Shown in pieces: positions 1-8,042 of a stretch of 21,685 nucleotides of DNA (positions are counted from its first letter, which is position 1; every line of letters starts with the position of its first letter). The position numbers and the translations under genes were made by a program. The notes beneath the pieces were generated by a model. The model did no database searches and had not been told where the DNA came from. It saw only the letters and a program-made list of their open reading frames with translations. This DNA comes from JAYWDA01 sp043779185 (lineage in GTDB: Bacteria > Bdellovibrionota > Bdellovibrionia > Bdellovibrionales > Bdellovibrionaceae). The DNA lies in contig JAYWEQ010000037.1 of NCBI GenBank assembly GCA_043779185.1, positions 1 to 21,685 of the forward strand, written 5' to 3'.

Positions 1-220
1 CGGAATCCCCGAAGAGCACCACGCAAGACTTTTTGAACGCTTTTACCGAATTGATAAGGGCCGTTCGCGAGATGCGGGCGGCACCGGTTTGGGACTGGCG
101 ATTGTAAAACACATTATGACCAGTCATGGGGGGTCGGTGTCAGTGAAAAGTTCACCTGGGAATGGGGCCGAATTTATTTGTCTCTTTCCGCAAAGGAAAA
201 GCCTGGATGTCGGACTTTGA
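1..220 (+). CDS. Sensor histidine kinase, C-terminal part of the ATPase domain (partial)
   Basis: This is the 3' end of a two-component sensor kinase; the first 72 visible residues are read from base 2 and the 5' part lies outside the window. The HATPase_c landmarks are clear: the F-box region reads RLFERFYRID and the G2 box reads GGTGLGLAIVKHI, followed by the usual GGSVSVKSSPGNGAEF strand region ending in an FPQ-type finish. These sequences resemble the PhoR/ResE class of membrane kinases, but the sensor half and any PhoB-type partner gene are not visible, so the signal cannot be named. The stop codon at 218-220 lies inside the next gene, which starts at 207, so the two are probably co-translated. 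The fold and role are sure, the exact subfamily is not. Confidence 0.9.
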   Translation, partial: GIPEEHHARLFERFYRIDKGRSRDAGGTGLGLAIVKHIMTSHGGSVSVKSSPGNGAEFICLFPQRKSLDVGL

Positions 221-1094
221 TCGGTATTTTGAACATATTTATGGAGCCCGATGGCCCGCTCTTAAAAAAGCCCTGTTGGAAAAAAGCCTGCAAGCTATTT
301 ATAAAAATCCCTTCAATGAAAAAATACCTGAGCGGTTTCATCAGTTTGAAAAATACTCCTCTGAGGCTTGGTTAAAGACCCCTGGTCAGACCTTTACGCC
401 CGAACGGGATGAACAAAATTTGCTGGATGCCTATGTTTTAGATCCCGCCAGTGTTTTTGTCGCTCAATCGATGGATGTCCAGGATGGTGAAAAGATCTTG
501 GATATGTGTGCGGCGCCAGGTGGAAAAAGTTTAGTTTTAGCAGGGCACCTAAAAAGTTCAGGCCTGTTAGTTTCCAATGATATTTCCAACGATCGCCGCT
601 TACGAATGAAAAAAATGTTAGATCAATATTTGCCACCTCAGGCGCAGGCCCGAAGCTCTGTGCGGGGCTTTGACGGAGTTCAGTATGGCCTTAAAACAGC
701 GGGGCAATTTGATCGAGTGCTGTTAGATGCCCCCTGCTCGGGCGAGGCTCATATGATGGAAAACAACAAGGCTGTCGAAGAATGGAAACCCAAACGTTCC
801 GATCAATTGGCTCAGCGGCAGTATGCTCTTCTTTGTGCGGCCTTGCTTGCGGTTAAGCCTGGAGGAATTGTTGTCTATTCGACTTGCTCGATCAATCCAA
901 AAGAAAATGATCAAGTGATCGAAAGACTTCTTCAGCGCAAATCGGATCAGTTTCAAATTTTAGACCTCATGGCGCCACCGAAAACAGAAAAAACTAAGTT
1001 TGGCGTCCAATTTATGCCAGATGCTTGTGGTTTTGGACCCATGTATTGTTGTAAGCTTCAAAGGCATGAAAGCATATCACCAGATCGAGCTTGA
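207..1094 (+). CDS. RsmB/RsmF-family (NOL1/NOP2/sun) RNA m5C methyltransferase
   Basis: A SAM-dependent cytosine-5 RNA methyltransferase, most likely acting on 16S rRNA. From the chosen start it has 295 residues. Motif I is DMCAAPGGK at about residues 99-107 (SAM binding), motif IV is DAPCSG at 174-179 and motif VI is STCSINPKEN at 225-234. The family uses two cysteines, here C177 (PC, product release) and C227 (TC, the nucleophile), and both are present. The frame is open from 162, but the ATG at 207 was chosen because it begins a family-like helix (SDFDRYFEHIYG), has AAGGA about ten bases upstream, and gives a short overlap with the kinase stop. There is no extended C-terminal PUA-type domain and no N-terminal NusB-like domain, so it is a compact RsmF-like or archaeal-NSUN6-like form. 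The exact target base cannot be told from sequence. Confidence 0.88.
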   Translation: MSDFDRYFEHIYGARWPALKKALLEKSLQAIYKNPFNEKIPERFHQFEKYSSEAWLKTPGQTFTPERDEQNLLDAYVLDPASVFVAQSMDVQDGEKILDMCAAPGGKSLVLAGHLKSSGLLVSNDISNDRRLRMKKMLDQYLPPQAQARSSVRGFDGVQYGLKTAGQFDRVLLDAPCSGEAHMMENNKAVEEWKPKRSDQLAQRQYALLCAALLAVKPGGIVVYSTCSINPKENDQVIERLLQRKSDQFQILDLMAPPKTEKTKFGVQFMPDACGFGPMYCCKLQRHESISPDRA

Positions 1095-2334
1095 GGATTT
1101 TGTCTCTTGGGTTCAAGACACCTTAAGAGGTTCTCAGCTTCAGGATATAGAAAGTTACGAAGAAGACTTGGTCTTGGGTTTTTATTTACAGGGTTTTGGC
1201 ACCAAGTATTTAGTTTTAGAAATGAACAAACAGGCGCCGATGGCCTTTCTTTTTGATAAAAACCCCTTTTCAACCAAGAAGAAAACCAAACCGGTGGCTC
1301 TTTTTATCAGCGCGCATGGAAAAAATTTACAGGTTCAAAAAATTGAAAATCTAAAAGATTTCGGTCGTATTTTCACAATTTTTTTATCCAGTTCAGAGCG
1401 ACAGTGTCAGATTCAGGTGCACCTGATTCCCAAAGCTCCCAATATTGTGGTGATCACCGACAAAAAAAATATCAGCTGGAATAAACCCAAAGAAATGGTG
1501 CAGATCGAAGCCCCTTCCATCGAGGAGGTTCGCTCTATTGCAGCGATTCATAATGAATGGTTGAAACAACGTAAAAATCCAGAGGCCGGCAGTTCTTCAC
1601 CCGAGCTTAAAATTCGAAAAAAACTTGAAAAAGATTTAGCAAAGAAAAAGAAAGCTCTGACAGAGATTCAGAAGCCCTTAGATTCCAAAGAAACGCAAGA
1701 GTGGTACCAACTAGGAGAGCTTTTAAAAACTAAAAAAATGGCTGACGTCGGTCGTGAGTGGGACCTGTTTTTGGATCGAAAGCGCAGTCAGGCTTGGAAT
1801 CTCGAGCAGTGCTTTCAAAAAGCCAAACAATTGGTCAAAAAAAGGCAAGGGACTTTGGCTCGCAAAAAAATTGTTGAAGCCGAAATTCAACTTCTGGAAA
1901 CTCAAATGGATGTTGAAATTAGTCGGCTGGGCCAAATCGAACCCGCGCTGACAAAAAGAAAACTTCTTGTGGACGTGAAGACTCGAAAAAAGGTGCTGGA
2001 ATCAGGGCTTGTGGCTTTTTTGGGAAAATCCGCGGCTGACAATATGAAAATACTGCGTCAGTCCCAGGCTTGGGATTTGTGGCTGCATCTGCGTGACTAT
2101 CCAAGTGCCCATGCCATTATTCAAAGAAATAAGAATCAAGAAATTCCTCGGGAACAGCTGAACCAAGTCGCGGCTTGGCTGGCTCAAGAATCCTTGCATA
2201 AGAAGATTTTATTGCCAGGCACAAGGCTTGAGATCGTCTACACTGAATGCCGTCATGTGCGTCCGATCAAAGGCGATAAGCTGGGCCGAGTTCACTACCA
2301 GAATGAGCGTCATTTCATGTTGGTTCTAACTTAG
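1066..2334 (+). CDS. NFACT-family protein (RqcH-like, DUF814 C-terminal domain), divergent
   Basis: A 422-residue member of the NFACT family, whose bacterial member RqcH binds stalled 50S subunits and recruits tRNA-Ala to add alanine tails. The strongest evidence is the C-terminal NFACT-R domain at about 322-422: DLWLHLRDYPSAHAII matches the family WFH...GSHVII segment, and the end (EIVYTECRHVRPIKGDKLG) matches the YT..K.V.KPKGAK.G segment. The middle, roughly 145-320, is lysine-rich and helical, as expected for the coiled-coil arm. The N-terminal NFACT-N domain is short and poorly conserved, although KPVALFISAHGKNLQV and a following APNIVVITD still fit its second half. The ATG at 1066 was chosen over 1000 because it gives only a 29-base overlap with the methyltransferase. 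The protein is reliably NFACT; full RqcH activity is not assured. Confidence 0.8.
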   Translation: MKAYHQIELEDFVSWVQDTLRGSQLQDIESYEEDLVLGFYLQGFGTKYLVLEMNKQAPMAFLFDKNPFSTKKKTKPVALFISAHGKNLQVQKIENLKDFGRIFTIFLSSSERQCQIQVHLIPKAPNIVVITDKKNISWNKPKEMVQIEAPSIEEVRSIAAIHNEWLKQRKNPEAGSSSPELKIRKKLEKDLAKKKKALTEIQKPLDSKETQEWYQLGELLKTKKMADVGREWDLFLDRKRSQAWNLEQCFQKAKQLVKKRQGTLARKKIVEAEIQLLETQMDVEISRLGQIEPALTKRKLLVDVKTRKKVLESGLVAFLGKSAADNMKILRQSQAWDLWLHLRDYPSAHAIIQRNKNQEIPREQLNQVAAWLAQESLHKKILLPGTRLEIVYTECRHVRPIKGDKLGRVHYQNERHFMLVLT

Positions 2335-2336
2335 CC

Positions 2337-2365
2337 TTGACCCTCCAACACCAAATTTATAAGAT
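2337..2365 (+). promoter_or_regulatory. Probable sigma70-type promoter for the ABC transporter operon
   Basis: TTGACC at 2337-2342 and TAAGAT at 2360-2365 are separated by exactly 17 bases in the only real gap (64 bases) between the NFACT gene and the ABC ATPase gene. Transcription would begin near 2372, leaving a leader of about 27 bases with the ribosome site TAAGGAG at 2386-2392. The position, spacing and hexamers fit well; no experimental support. Confidence 0.6.
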
Positions 2366-2398
2366 TTTTGTGATTCAAAAACTCCTAAGGAGAAACGC

Positions 2399-3343
2399 AT
2401 GATTGAAGTTCGTAACTTGTGCAAAGATTATGGTCCTCATCAGGCTATTCACAACCTTAGTTTCACCATTCAAAAAGGCGACGTGGTCGGTTTTCTAGGT
2501 CCCAATGGCGCCGGAAAATCCACAACCATGAAAATCATCACAGGGTTTATGGCTCCTAGCAGTGGGACAGCCTCGATTGCGGGCTTTGATGTTTTTGAAC
2601 ATCCCATTGAAGTTAAAAAACGAATTGGTTATTTACCGGAAACTCCGCCCTTGTACGGCGATATGTACGTTCGTGATTATTTAACCTATGTCGCACGCCT
2701 CAAGGATGTTGAAAAAAACCGAATTTCAATGTTGGTGGATCGCGCCATTGAAAAAACTCTGCTAGGTGATGTTCAGCATCGATTGATTCAAAATTTATCA
2801 AAGGGTTTTCGTCAAAGAGTTGGAATCGCTCAAGCCTTGGTTTCAGATCCTGAAGTGCTTGTCCTGGATGAGCCGACCGTGGGCTTGGATCCAAAGCAAG
2901 TGGCTGAAATTAGAAATTTGATCAAAGAGCTAAAAGGTCATCATACAATTATTCTTTCAACCCATATTTTGCCCGAAGTTCAAGCCGCCTGTGAAAAGGC
3001 GATCATCATCAATAAGGGCCGTATTGTGGCTGAAGATACGATTCAAAATCTTTCCGTCCGCGAAAAAGGGCAAAGCCAAATTTTTGTTCGATTGCGCCAA
3101 GAAACCGCTGATCTTAAATCCTTGCTGGCGGGAATTGACGGCGTCCTGACCGTTGACTCGGGTTTGAGTCAACGGGAGTGGAAAGTGAATGTGAAGGGCA
3201 CCGACGAAACGGTGGATGCGATCTCAGCGCGGATTGTTTCAAAAGGTTTAGGATTGATTGAATTCACTCCGCAGCGGGTGGATCTTGAAGATGTGTTCTT
3301 GCGCCTAACCTATGGAACAGAAAAACAAGAAGGTGCACTATGA
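2399..3343 (+). CDS. ABC transporter ATP-binding protein, GldA-like
   Basis: A 314-residue ABC-2 type ATPase on the cytoplasmic face of the membrane, powering the permease encoded next. Visible motifs in order: Walker A GPNGAGKST at 34-42, signature LSKGFRQR at 133-140, Walker B LVLDEP at 154-159 followed by TVGLDP, and the switch histidine in STH at 187-189. The LSKGFRQR signature (rather than LSGGQ) is typical of ABC-2 ATPases such as GldA and NatA. A C-terminal extension of about 100 residues after the nucleotide-binding domain is also normal for that group. The ATG at 2399 follows TAAGGAG. Its TGA overlaps the ATG of the permease in the four bases ATGA at 3340-3343, showing translational coupling. 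GldA-like is assigned from the neighbouring GldF/GldG-like genes; the cargo is unknown. Confidence 0.9.
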   Translation: MIEVRNLCKDYGPHQAIHNLSFTIQKGDVVGFLGPNGAGKSTTMKIITGFMAPSSGTASIAGFDVFEHPIEVKKRIGYLPETPPLYGDMYVRDYLTYVARLKDVEKNRISMLVDRAIEKTLLGDVQHRLIQNLSKGFRQRVGIAQALVSDPEVLVLDEPTVGLDPKQVAEIRNLIKELKGHHTIILSTHILPEVQAACEKAIIINKGRIVAEDTIQNLSVREKGQSQIFVRLRQETADLKSLLAGIDGVLTVDSGLSQREWKVNVKGTDETVDAISARIVSKGLGLIEFTPQRVDLEDVFLRLTYGTEKQEGAL

Positions 3344-4116
3344 GAGGCATTGGCATCATCTGCGCGAAAGAGCTGAAGTCTTTATTTTCAAGTCCGATGT
3401 TTTATATTGTGACATTAATGATTACTGGCCTCCTGAGCCTTAATTTCTTTGTGTACTTAAAGGGCTTTGCCGCTCAGCAGGGAATGACCTCTTTTAATGG
3501 CGGCACCGAAAATTTAGCCAACATTCATATGGGTGTTTTCGTTAAGCACTTGTCAGTGCTTAATCTGATATTAATTTTCTTGGTGCCAGCTTTAACGATG
3601 CGGCTTTTGTCAGAGGAACGAAAAATGCGCACTTTTGATTTGCTGTTAACCTCGCCGGTGACGTCGGCCGAAATTGTTTTAGGTAAATATTTTGCAGCCT
3701 TGGGAGCTATTTTAGTTTGGATGTTACTCGCCTTGATTTATCCCGTGGCCACTCGCTATGTAGTGGTTTTTTCATGGGCGCCGCTGCTGGTTTCGTTTTT
3801 TGGAATTTTTATGTTGGCGGCGGTTTATGCAGCCATGAGTTTGTTTTGTTCAAGTCTGACCGAGCAAAGCCTCATTGCCTTTGTGATGTCAGTGATTTTT
3901 AATATCCTTCTTTGGTTTTTAGGAAGTGTGGCTGACGCGGTCGACAGTCAAACCCTGCGGGCAGTTTTTGAGCACGTTTCTTTAAACACCCATCTGTCAG
4001 CGCTTGTCTTTGGCACCCTTCGGACCAGTTCAATTATCTTCTTAGTCAGTGTGATGGCGTTCTTTGTTTTTCTGACCGAGCGGGTGGTCGAGTCCTTTCG
4101 CTGGAGGTCGTTATGA
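3340..4116 (+). CDS. ABC-2 type permease, GldF-like
   Basis: A 258-residue integral membrane protein with about six transmembrane helices, at roughly 20-41, 70-88, 109-130, 138-160, 165-188 and 225-245. The opening CAKELKSLFSSPMFYI matches the amphipathic coupling helix plus first membrane segment seen in GldF-type permeases. LLSEERKMRTFDLLLTSPVT after the second membrane helix is the conserved cytoplasmic loop of this class. It starts in the ATGA overlap with the ATPase gene and ends in an ATGAG overlap with the next gene, so stoichiometric production with both is likely. By family knowledge it forms the channel with the upstream ATPase; the substrate cannot be inferred. Confidence 0.88.
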   Translation: MRGIGIICAKELKSLFSSPMFYIVTLMITGLLSLNFFVYLKGFAAQQGMTSFNGGTENLANIHMGVFVKHLSVLNLILIFLVPALTMRLLSEERKMRTFDLLLTSPVTSAEIVLGKYFAALGAILVWMLLALIYPVATRYVVVFSWAPLLVSFFGIFMLAAVYAAMSLFCSSLTEQSLIAFVMSVIFNILLWFLGSVADAVDSQTLRAVFEHVSLNTHLSALVFGTLRTSSIIFLVSVMAFFVFLTERVVESFRWRSL

Positions 4117-5651
4117 GTCGCTTAGGGAAAATTTCATTTATTTTTGCGGTCATCTCGCTTCTTTGTTTTGCAATTGCAAGATCGATTATTGTGGAATGGA
4201 TTCCGTTCTTTTCAGTTCTATTGGGGCTCTTTGGATTTTTTATCTTATTTGGTGTTTTTATAGATCGAAAGTTTTTTGGCGATTTTTTTTCGATGAAGAC
4301 CACCAAGCACGGCCTAAATATGGGAGTTCTGATTTTTGGTTTTATAGGCTTAGTGATCACAGCCAATATCTTGGGCGCTAGACACTATAAAACTTGGGAC
4401 TTTTCCATCAATCATCTTAATTCTTTATCGGATCAGTCAGTTCAACTTTTAAAAAATTTAAAATCAGACTTAAAAGTAATTTATCTTTATAAGCAAAACT
4501 CTGCCAACTTAGATGAGAACAGAAAAGCCTTCACTGAATTGATTCGACGTTATCAAGACCAAACAAGTCTGCTGAAGCTGGAATTTGTTGAAGCCGATGA
4601 ACAACCTGACGTGGCCAAGAAATACGATTTTAAGGGCGCCCAAGCTGTTTACTTGGACTATAATGGAAAAACAAATCGTATTGAAAAATTAGATGAGCAA
4701 ACTTTGACATCAGCCTTAGTCAGAGTCACCCGTGAAAAAAGTAAAACAATTTATTTTACAACGGGACATGGTGAGGCTGATCTAGAGTCCATGGATCTGG
4801 CGGATGGAACGGGCTTTTTAAAGAACCTTTTGAAAGATAACAACTACGCAGCAAAATCAATTAATTTTGCCTCAGTGGGTAAAATGCCAACTGATATGGA
4901 TACGTTAGCGATCGTTGGGCCGGTGCAGCCCTTTCAGAGTTTAGAAATCCAAGCGATTGAAGGCTATCTAAAAGCCGGTGGAAACGTTTTCGTGGCCTTA
5001 TCCTTTCCTGACAAATCAGGTTTGGAAAAAACCCTCAGCAAGGTTGGAATTCAAGTTGAAAATGGCTTTGTGATGAACGTTTTAAATTCGCCCATGGGTC
5101 CGATTGTGGTTCCTAAAGAACCCACCAAAGGGTCAAAATTTTCAGACACACATTCAGTCACGAAAGTTTTTTCAAAGAATGATGGCGTTAGTATGATGCG
5201 TCCGATAGCTTTAAAAAAATCGGCGTCGGTCAATCCTGAAATCACAGTTGATGAATTAGTTGTGGCCCCTTCCTCTATGTTTTACACAGATCCAGCCATG
5301 GTGAAGCAGGGAAATTTGCAGGATCATACGATAGCGATGGCCGCCATGGGCCCATTTTCCGATGGTGGAAAGAATGAAACACCCTTTCATCTTATCGCTT
5401 TTGGGGATTTCCACTTTTTAACCAATCAAATGTTATCTTTGTTTGTGAATCGTGATTTGCTTTTGAACTCGGTGGCGCTTTTAGCCAAAGAAGAAAACTT
5501 AATTAGCATCACGCCCAAGGAACCAGGCGGATCCAGGATTGATTTAACCAGTGCGAAAGAGGCCGTTCTTTTTTGGGGATTGTTTTTACCGATGCCCTTA
5601 GCTTTTTTGATCGCCAGTCTTTTTATTTGGATGCGCCGAAGGCATGCTTAA
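4113..5651 (+). CDS. GldG-like membrane protein (ABC transporter auxiliary domain)
   Basis: A 512-residue protein resembling GldG, the auxiliary subunit of gliding-type ABC transporters (ABC_transp_aux / DUF7088 region). Three membrane helices lie near the N-terminus (about 6-24, 29-50 and 68-88). A large extracytoplasmic part of about 380 residues follows, then a C-terminal membrane helix in the segment VLFWGLFLPMPLAFLIASLF with a positively charged end (WMRRRHA). The soluble part begins with NSLSDQSVQLLKNLKSDLKV, the familiar GldG-type opening, and contains IYFTTGHGEADL, the conserved GHGE segment of the family. It begins four bases inside the permease gene. In Flavobacterium, GldAFG is needed for gliding; in other phyla the same trio occurs in non-gliding cells, so motility is only one possibility here. 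Confidence 0.85.
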   Translation: MSRLGKISFIFAVISLLCFAIARSIIVEWIPFFSVLLGLFGFFILFGVFIDRKFFGDFFSMKTTKHGLNMGVLIFGFIGLVITANILGARHYKTWDFSINHLNSLSDQSVQLLKNLKSDLKVIYLYKQNSANLDENRKAFTELIRRYQDQTSLLKLEFVEADEQPDVAKKYDFKGAQAVYLDYNGKTNRIEKLDEQTLTSALVRVTREKSKTIYFTTGHGEADLESMDLADGTGFLKNLLKDNNYAAKSINFASVGKMPTDMDTLAIVGPVQPFQSLEIQAIEGYLKAGGNVFVALSFPDKSGLEKTLSKVGIQVENGFVMNVLNSPMGPIVVPKEPTKGSKFSDTHSVTKVFSKNDGVSMMRPIALKKSASVNPEITVDELVVAPSSMFYTDPAMVKQGNLQDHTIAMAAMGPFSDGGKNETPFHLIAFGDFHFLTNQMLSLFVNRDLLLNSVALLAKEENLISITPKEPGGSRIDLTSAKEAVLFWGLFLPMPLAFLIASLFIWMRRRHA

Positions 5652-5666
5652 ACAGGAGACTCCCCT

Positions 5667-7031
5667 TTGAAAAATAAGTCGACTTGGGTTTTTTTAATCT
5701 TTGTGGCAATCCTTGGTGCCTTCACTGCCTGGGATTTGCAAATTGATAATAAAAATGAGGAAAAGAAAATTAAAGATGCAGTTCTGGTCCCATTTCAGCC
5801 AGAGCAGATTCAGACTTTTTCGATTTTAAACAAAAAGCAGTCCGATCAAAAAATCACTCTTGATAAGTCAGTCGATGGTTGGAGATTGACATCCCCGATT
5901 CAAGATTGGGCGGATAATGCGGCCACCGATGAATTTCTATTGCAGTTATCAAAACAAAAAGCAGTTTCCACTGTTTCAAAAGTTGCCAGTGATATCTCAG
6001 TTTATGGCTTTAACAGCCCGCTAGGTTCTATTTCAATCACTCATCAAAATAAACAAAATATCAGCCTCGAAATAGGGTCAGAAAAAACTTTCGAACAAAA
6101 TACCTATCTGCGGAAAAAAGATCAGTCCGAAGTTTTTGTGGGGTCTCCTGATTGGGCAACCTGGGTCCAGAAAAGTCCTTCTGAATTTCGGGATCGACGC
6201 TTTTTACGAGCAAAGCTGAGTGCCATTAAAAAGATTGAAATCAAAAATCCGCAAGGCACCTTAGACCTAGAAAAAAAGGGGGAAGCTTGGATCGTCAGCG
6301 GCCAGCCGGAAATCCGCCAAGATCAAAATCGGATTCGGGAAATGTTGTCGCAGATGACCTTAACCAAGGCCGAGGAGATTGTCGCTGAAAAAAATATTTC
6401 GGATGCCGATCAAAAAAAATACGGACTCAAAAATTTTCAAGTTCAAATATTTTTGGATTTAAATGAAAAAAAATGGCAAGCGGTGCTGGCCCAAAACAAA
6501 GATAAATCGGTCTATGCGATGACCTCTGAACCTGCTTTTCTAATGCGCTTAGATGACAGCTTATACAGTCACCTGAAGTTTTTAAAAAAATCTTCTTTTA
6601 AGGATCGCACGCAGATTTTTTCATTCAATAAAGAGGCCGCCCAAAAGATCGCTTTTCAAACGGCTCTCAAAAAACAAATTCTAAGCCTAAAAAATCAGAA
6701 ATGGATTGTGGAGGAAGGTGAAACTTCAACTCCTTTAGAAGAAAAAATAGTTCCTGAATTCATCGATCATTTAACGAAGCTAGGGCTGATCGAATTTTTT
6801 GAATTTAACGGTGGTAAAACCCCCTTAAAAGGGCAAAATAAAATTGAGGTCAAGGACTCCCAAGACAAGACTATTTTTGAATTAGCTTGGGGTTTCTTTC
6901 AGAAAATCAGGATTGATGATATTGAAAGAACAGTGGCACTCGCAAAAACAAGCCAAAGTGCAGATTTTTTCTATATTGAACAAAGTGAAATTGATAAATT
7001 AAAGCTGCTAGAGCTGATTCCAAGGAAATGA
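5667..7031 (+). CDS. DUF4340 protein, partner of the GldG-like transporter
   Basis: A 454-residue protein with one N-terminal membrane helix (about 6-22, STWVFLIFVAILGAFTAW) and a long extracytoplasmic part made of repeated beta-rich modules. DUF4340 is recognised from its place directly after a GldG-like gene and from segments such as DGWRLTSPIQDWADNAATDEFLLQL near residues 70-95, which match the usual W.L..P....A....V..LL pattern. The same W-containing pattern appears again around GEAWIVSGQ and NQKWIVEEGE, so the module seems to occur about three times. The start is TTG at 5667, supported by AGGAG at 5654-5658, eight bases upstream; no in-frame ATG is close. The gap to the preceding stop is 15 bases. 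The molecular role of DUF4340 is not established; an extracytoplasmic subunit of the transporter is the natural inference. Confidence 0.8.
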   Translation: MKNKSTWVFLIFVAILGAFTAWDLQIDNKNEEKKIKDAVLVPFQPEQIQTFSILNKKQSDQKITLDKSVDGWRLTSPIQDWADNAATDEFLLQLSKQKAVSTVSKVASDISVYGFNSPLGSISITHQNKQNISLEIGSEKTFEQNTYLRKKDQSEVFVGSPDWATWVQKSPSEFRDRRFLRAKLSAIKKIEIKNPQGTLDLEKKGEAWIVSGQPEIRQDQNRIREMLSQMTLTKAEEIVAEKNISDADQKKYGLKNFQVQIFLDLNEKKWQAVLAQNKDKSVYAMTSEPAFLMRLDDSLYSHLKFLKKSSFKDRTQIFSFNKEAAQKIAFQTALKKQILSLKNQKWIVEEGETSTPLEEKIVPEFIDHLTKLGLIEFFEFNGGKTPLKGQNKIEVKDSQDKTIFELAWGFFQKIRIDDIERTVALAKTSQSADFFYIEQSEIDKLKLLELIPRK

Positions 7032-7041
7032 GTGTCATGAA

Positions 7042-8028
7042 GTGAAGACCATTATTGTAAAATCTCCGACTCGAGTGGATCTGGCTGGCGGAACGCTGGA
7101 TCTTTGGCCGCTGTATTCCTTCATCGGACCTTGCCAAACCTTGAACGTCGCCATCAGTATTTGGACCGAGGCTCATTTAACCCCGCGACAAGATAGTCAC
7201 ATAGAAATTGAATCCTTAGATGTTAATTTGAAGTGTCAGTTTGCAGATTTAAAGGAATTACTGGCTGCGACAGATCCTAAATTAAAGCTGTTTCAAATTT
7301 TGATTGGTTATTTTAATCCTCTTCATGGCTTTTCTTTAAAAACCAGATCTGAAAGTCCTGTGGGTGGTGGGCTTGGCGGCAGTTCAAGCTTGATGGTGTC
7401 TTTGCTGAAAGCTTTTTCCCAGATGATGAATCGGCCATGGGATTCTGTTCATCAAATGGTGCATGTGGCCCATAATTTGGAAGCACAAATTTTATCAACT
7501 CCGACAGGAACTCAAGACTATTATCCAGCAGCTTCCGGCGGCATGAATATTTTAAGTTACAGTGCCGATGGCATCACCCAAGAGGTAAAACCTGTCAAAG
7601 ACACGGCCATTCAGGAATCTTTTTTACTGATTTACACAGGACGCAGCCATCATTCTGGTCTGAATAATTTTGAGGTTTTAAAATCAGCTGTCGGCCAAGA
7701 TCAAAGGGTCTTATCAGCCCTTAAAGATTTGCAAAAAGTATCGGGGCAGATGGTGCAAAGTATTGCTAAGAAGCAATACTCAGAGCTGCCAGAGCTGTTT
7801 CAGCGCGAGTATCAAGCCCGTGTGCAATTGACTCCAGCGTTTACTTCGCCTGAAATTGAAAAGCTTCGAAATATTTCCGCAAGTCATCAATCGGTCGCCA
7901 AAATTTGTGGAGCCGGCGGTGGCGGGTGCGTGTTAGTCTGGGCTCCAGAGCGAAAGCAGAAAGTAGCTGAAGAATGTCAAAAGGCCGGCTTTCAAGTGAT
8001 GAACGCAACTTTAATCGATCCCTTGTAA
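7042..8028 (+). CDS. GHMP-family small-molecule kinase (galactokinase/mevalonate kinase-like, sugar-type)
   Basis: A 328-residue ATP-dependent kinase of the GHMP superfamily. The N-terminal substrate-side segment SPTRVDLAGGTLDLWPLY (8-25) resembles the RIDFAGGGTDL opening of sugar-1- and sugar-7-kinases such as heptose-7-phosphate kinase and fucokinase. The ATP-binding loop PVGGGLGGSSSL is at about 106-117 and the third motif, CGAGGGGC, at 289-296. A QDYYPAASGG segment near 158-167 is also typical of the heptose/fucose kinase group. The start is GTG at 7042; an in-frame TGA lies just upstream, so no other start is available, and the ribosome site is weak (AGGA about 15 bases away). It follows the DUF4340 stop by ten bases. 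A role in nucleotide-sugar or surface-glycan precursor synthesis is inferred; the substrate is not decided. Confidence 0.85.
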   Translation: MKTIIVKSPTRVDLAGGTLDLWPLYSFIGPCQTLNVAISIWTEAHLTPRQDSHIEIESLDVNLKCQFADLKELLAATDPKLKLFQILIGYFNPLHGFSLKTRSESPVGGGLGGSSSLMVSLLKAFSQMMNRPWDSVHQMVHVAHNLEAQILSTPTGTQDYYPAASGGMNILSYSADGITQEVKPVKDTAIQESFLLIYTGRSHHSGLNNFEVLKSAVGQDQRVLSALKDLQKVSGQMVQSIAKKQYSELPELFQREYQARVQLTPAFTSPEIEKLRNISASHQSVAKICGAGGGGCVLVWAPERKQKVAEECQKAGFQVMNATLIDPL

Positions 8029-8042
8029 ATTTCACGGGGGAA

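Noticed and set aside
4046..4366. Minus-strand open frame of 106 residues
   Set aside because: It lies opposite the start of the well-supported GldG-like gene and has a low-complexity Lys/Pro/Arg-rich sequence with no ribosome site; it is a shadow frame.
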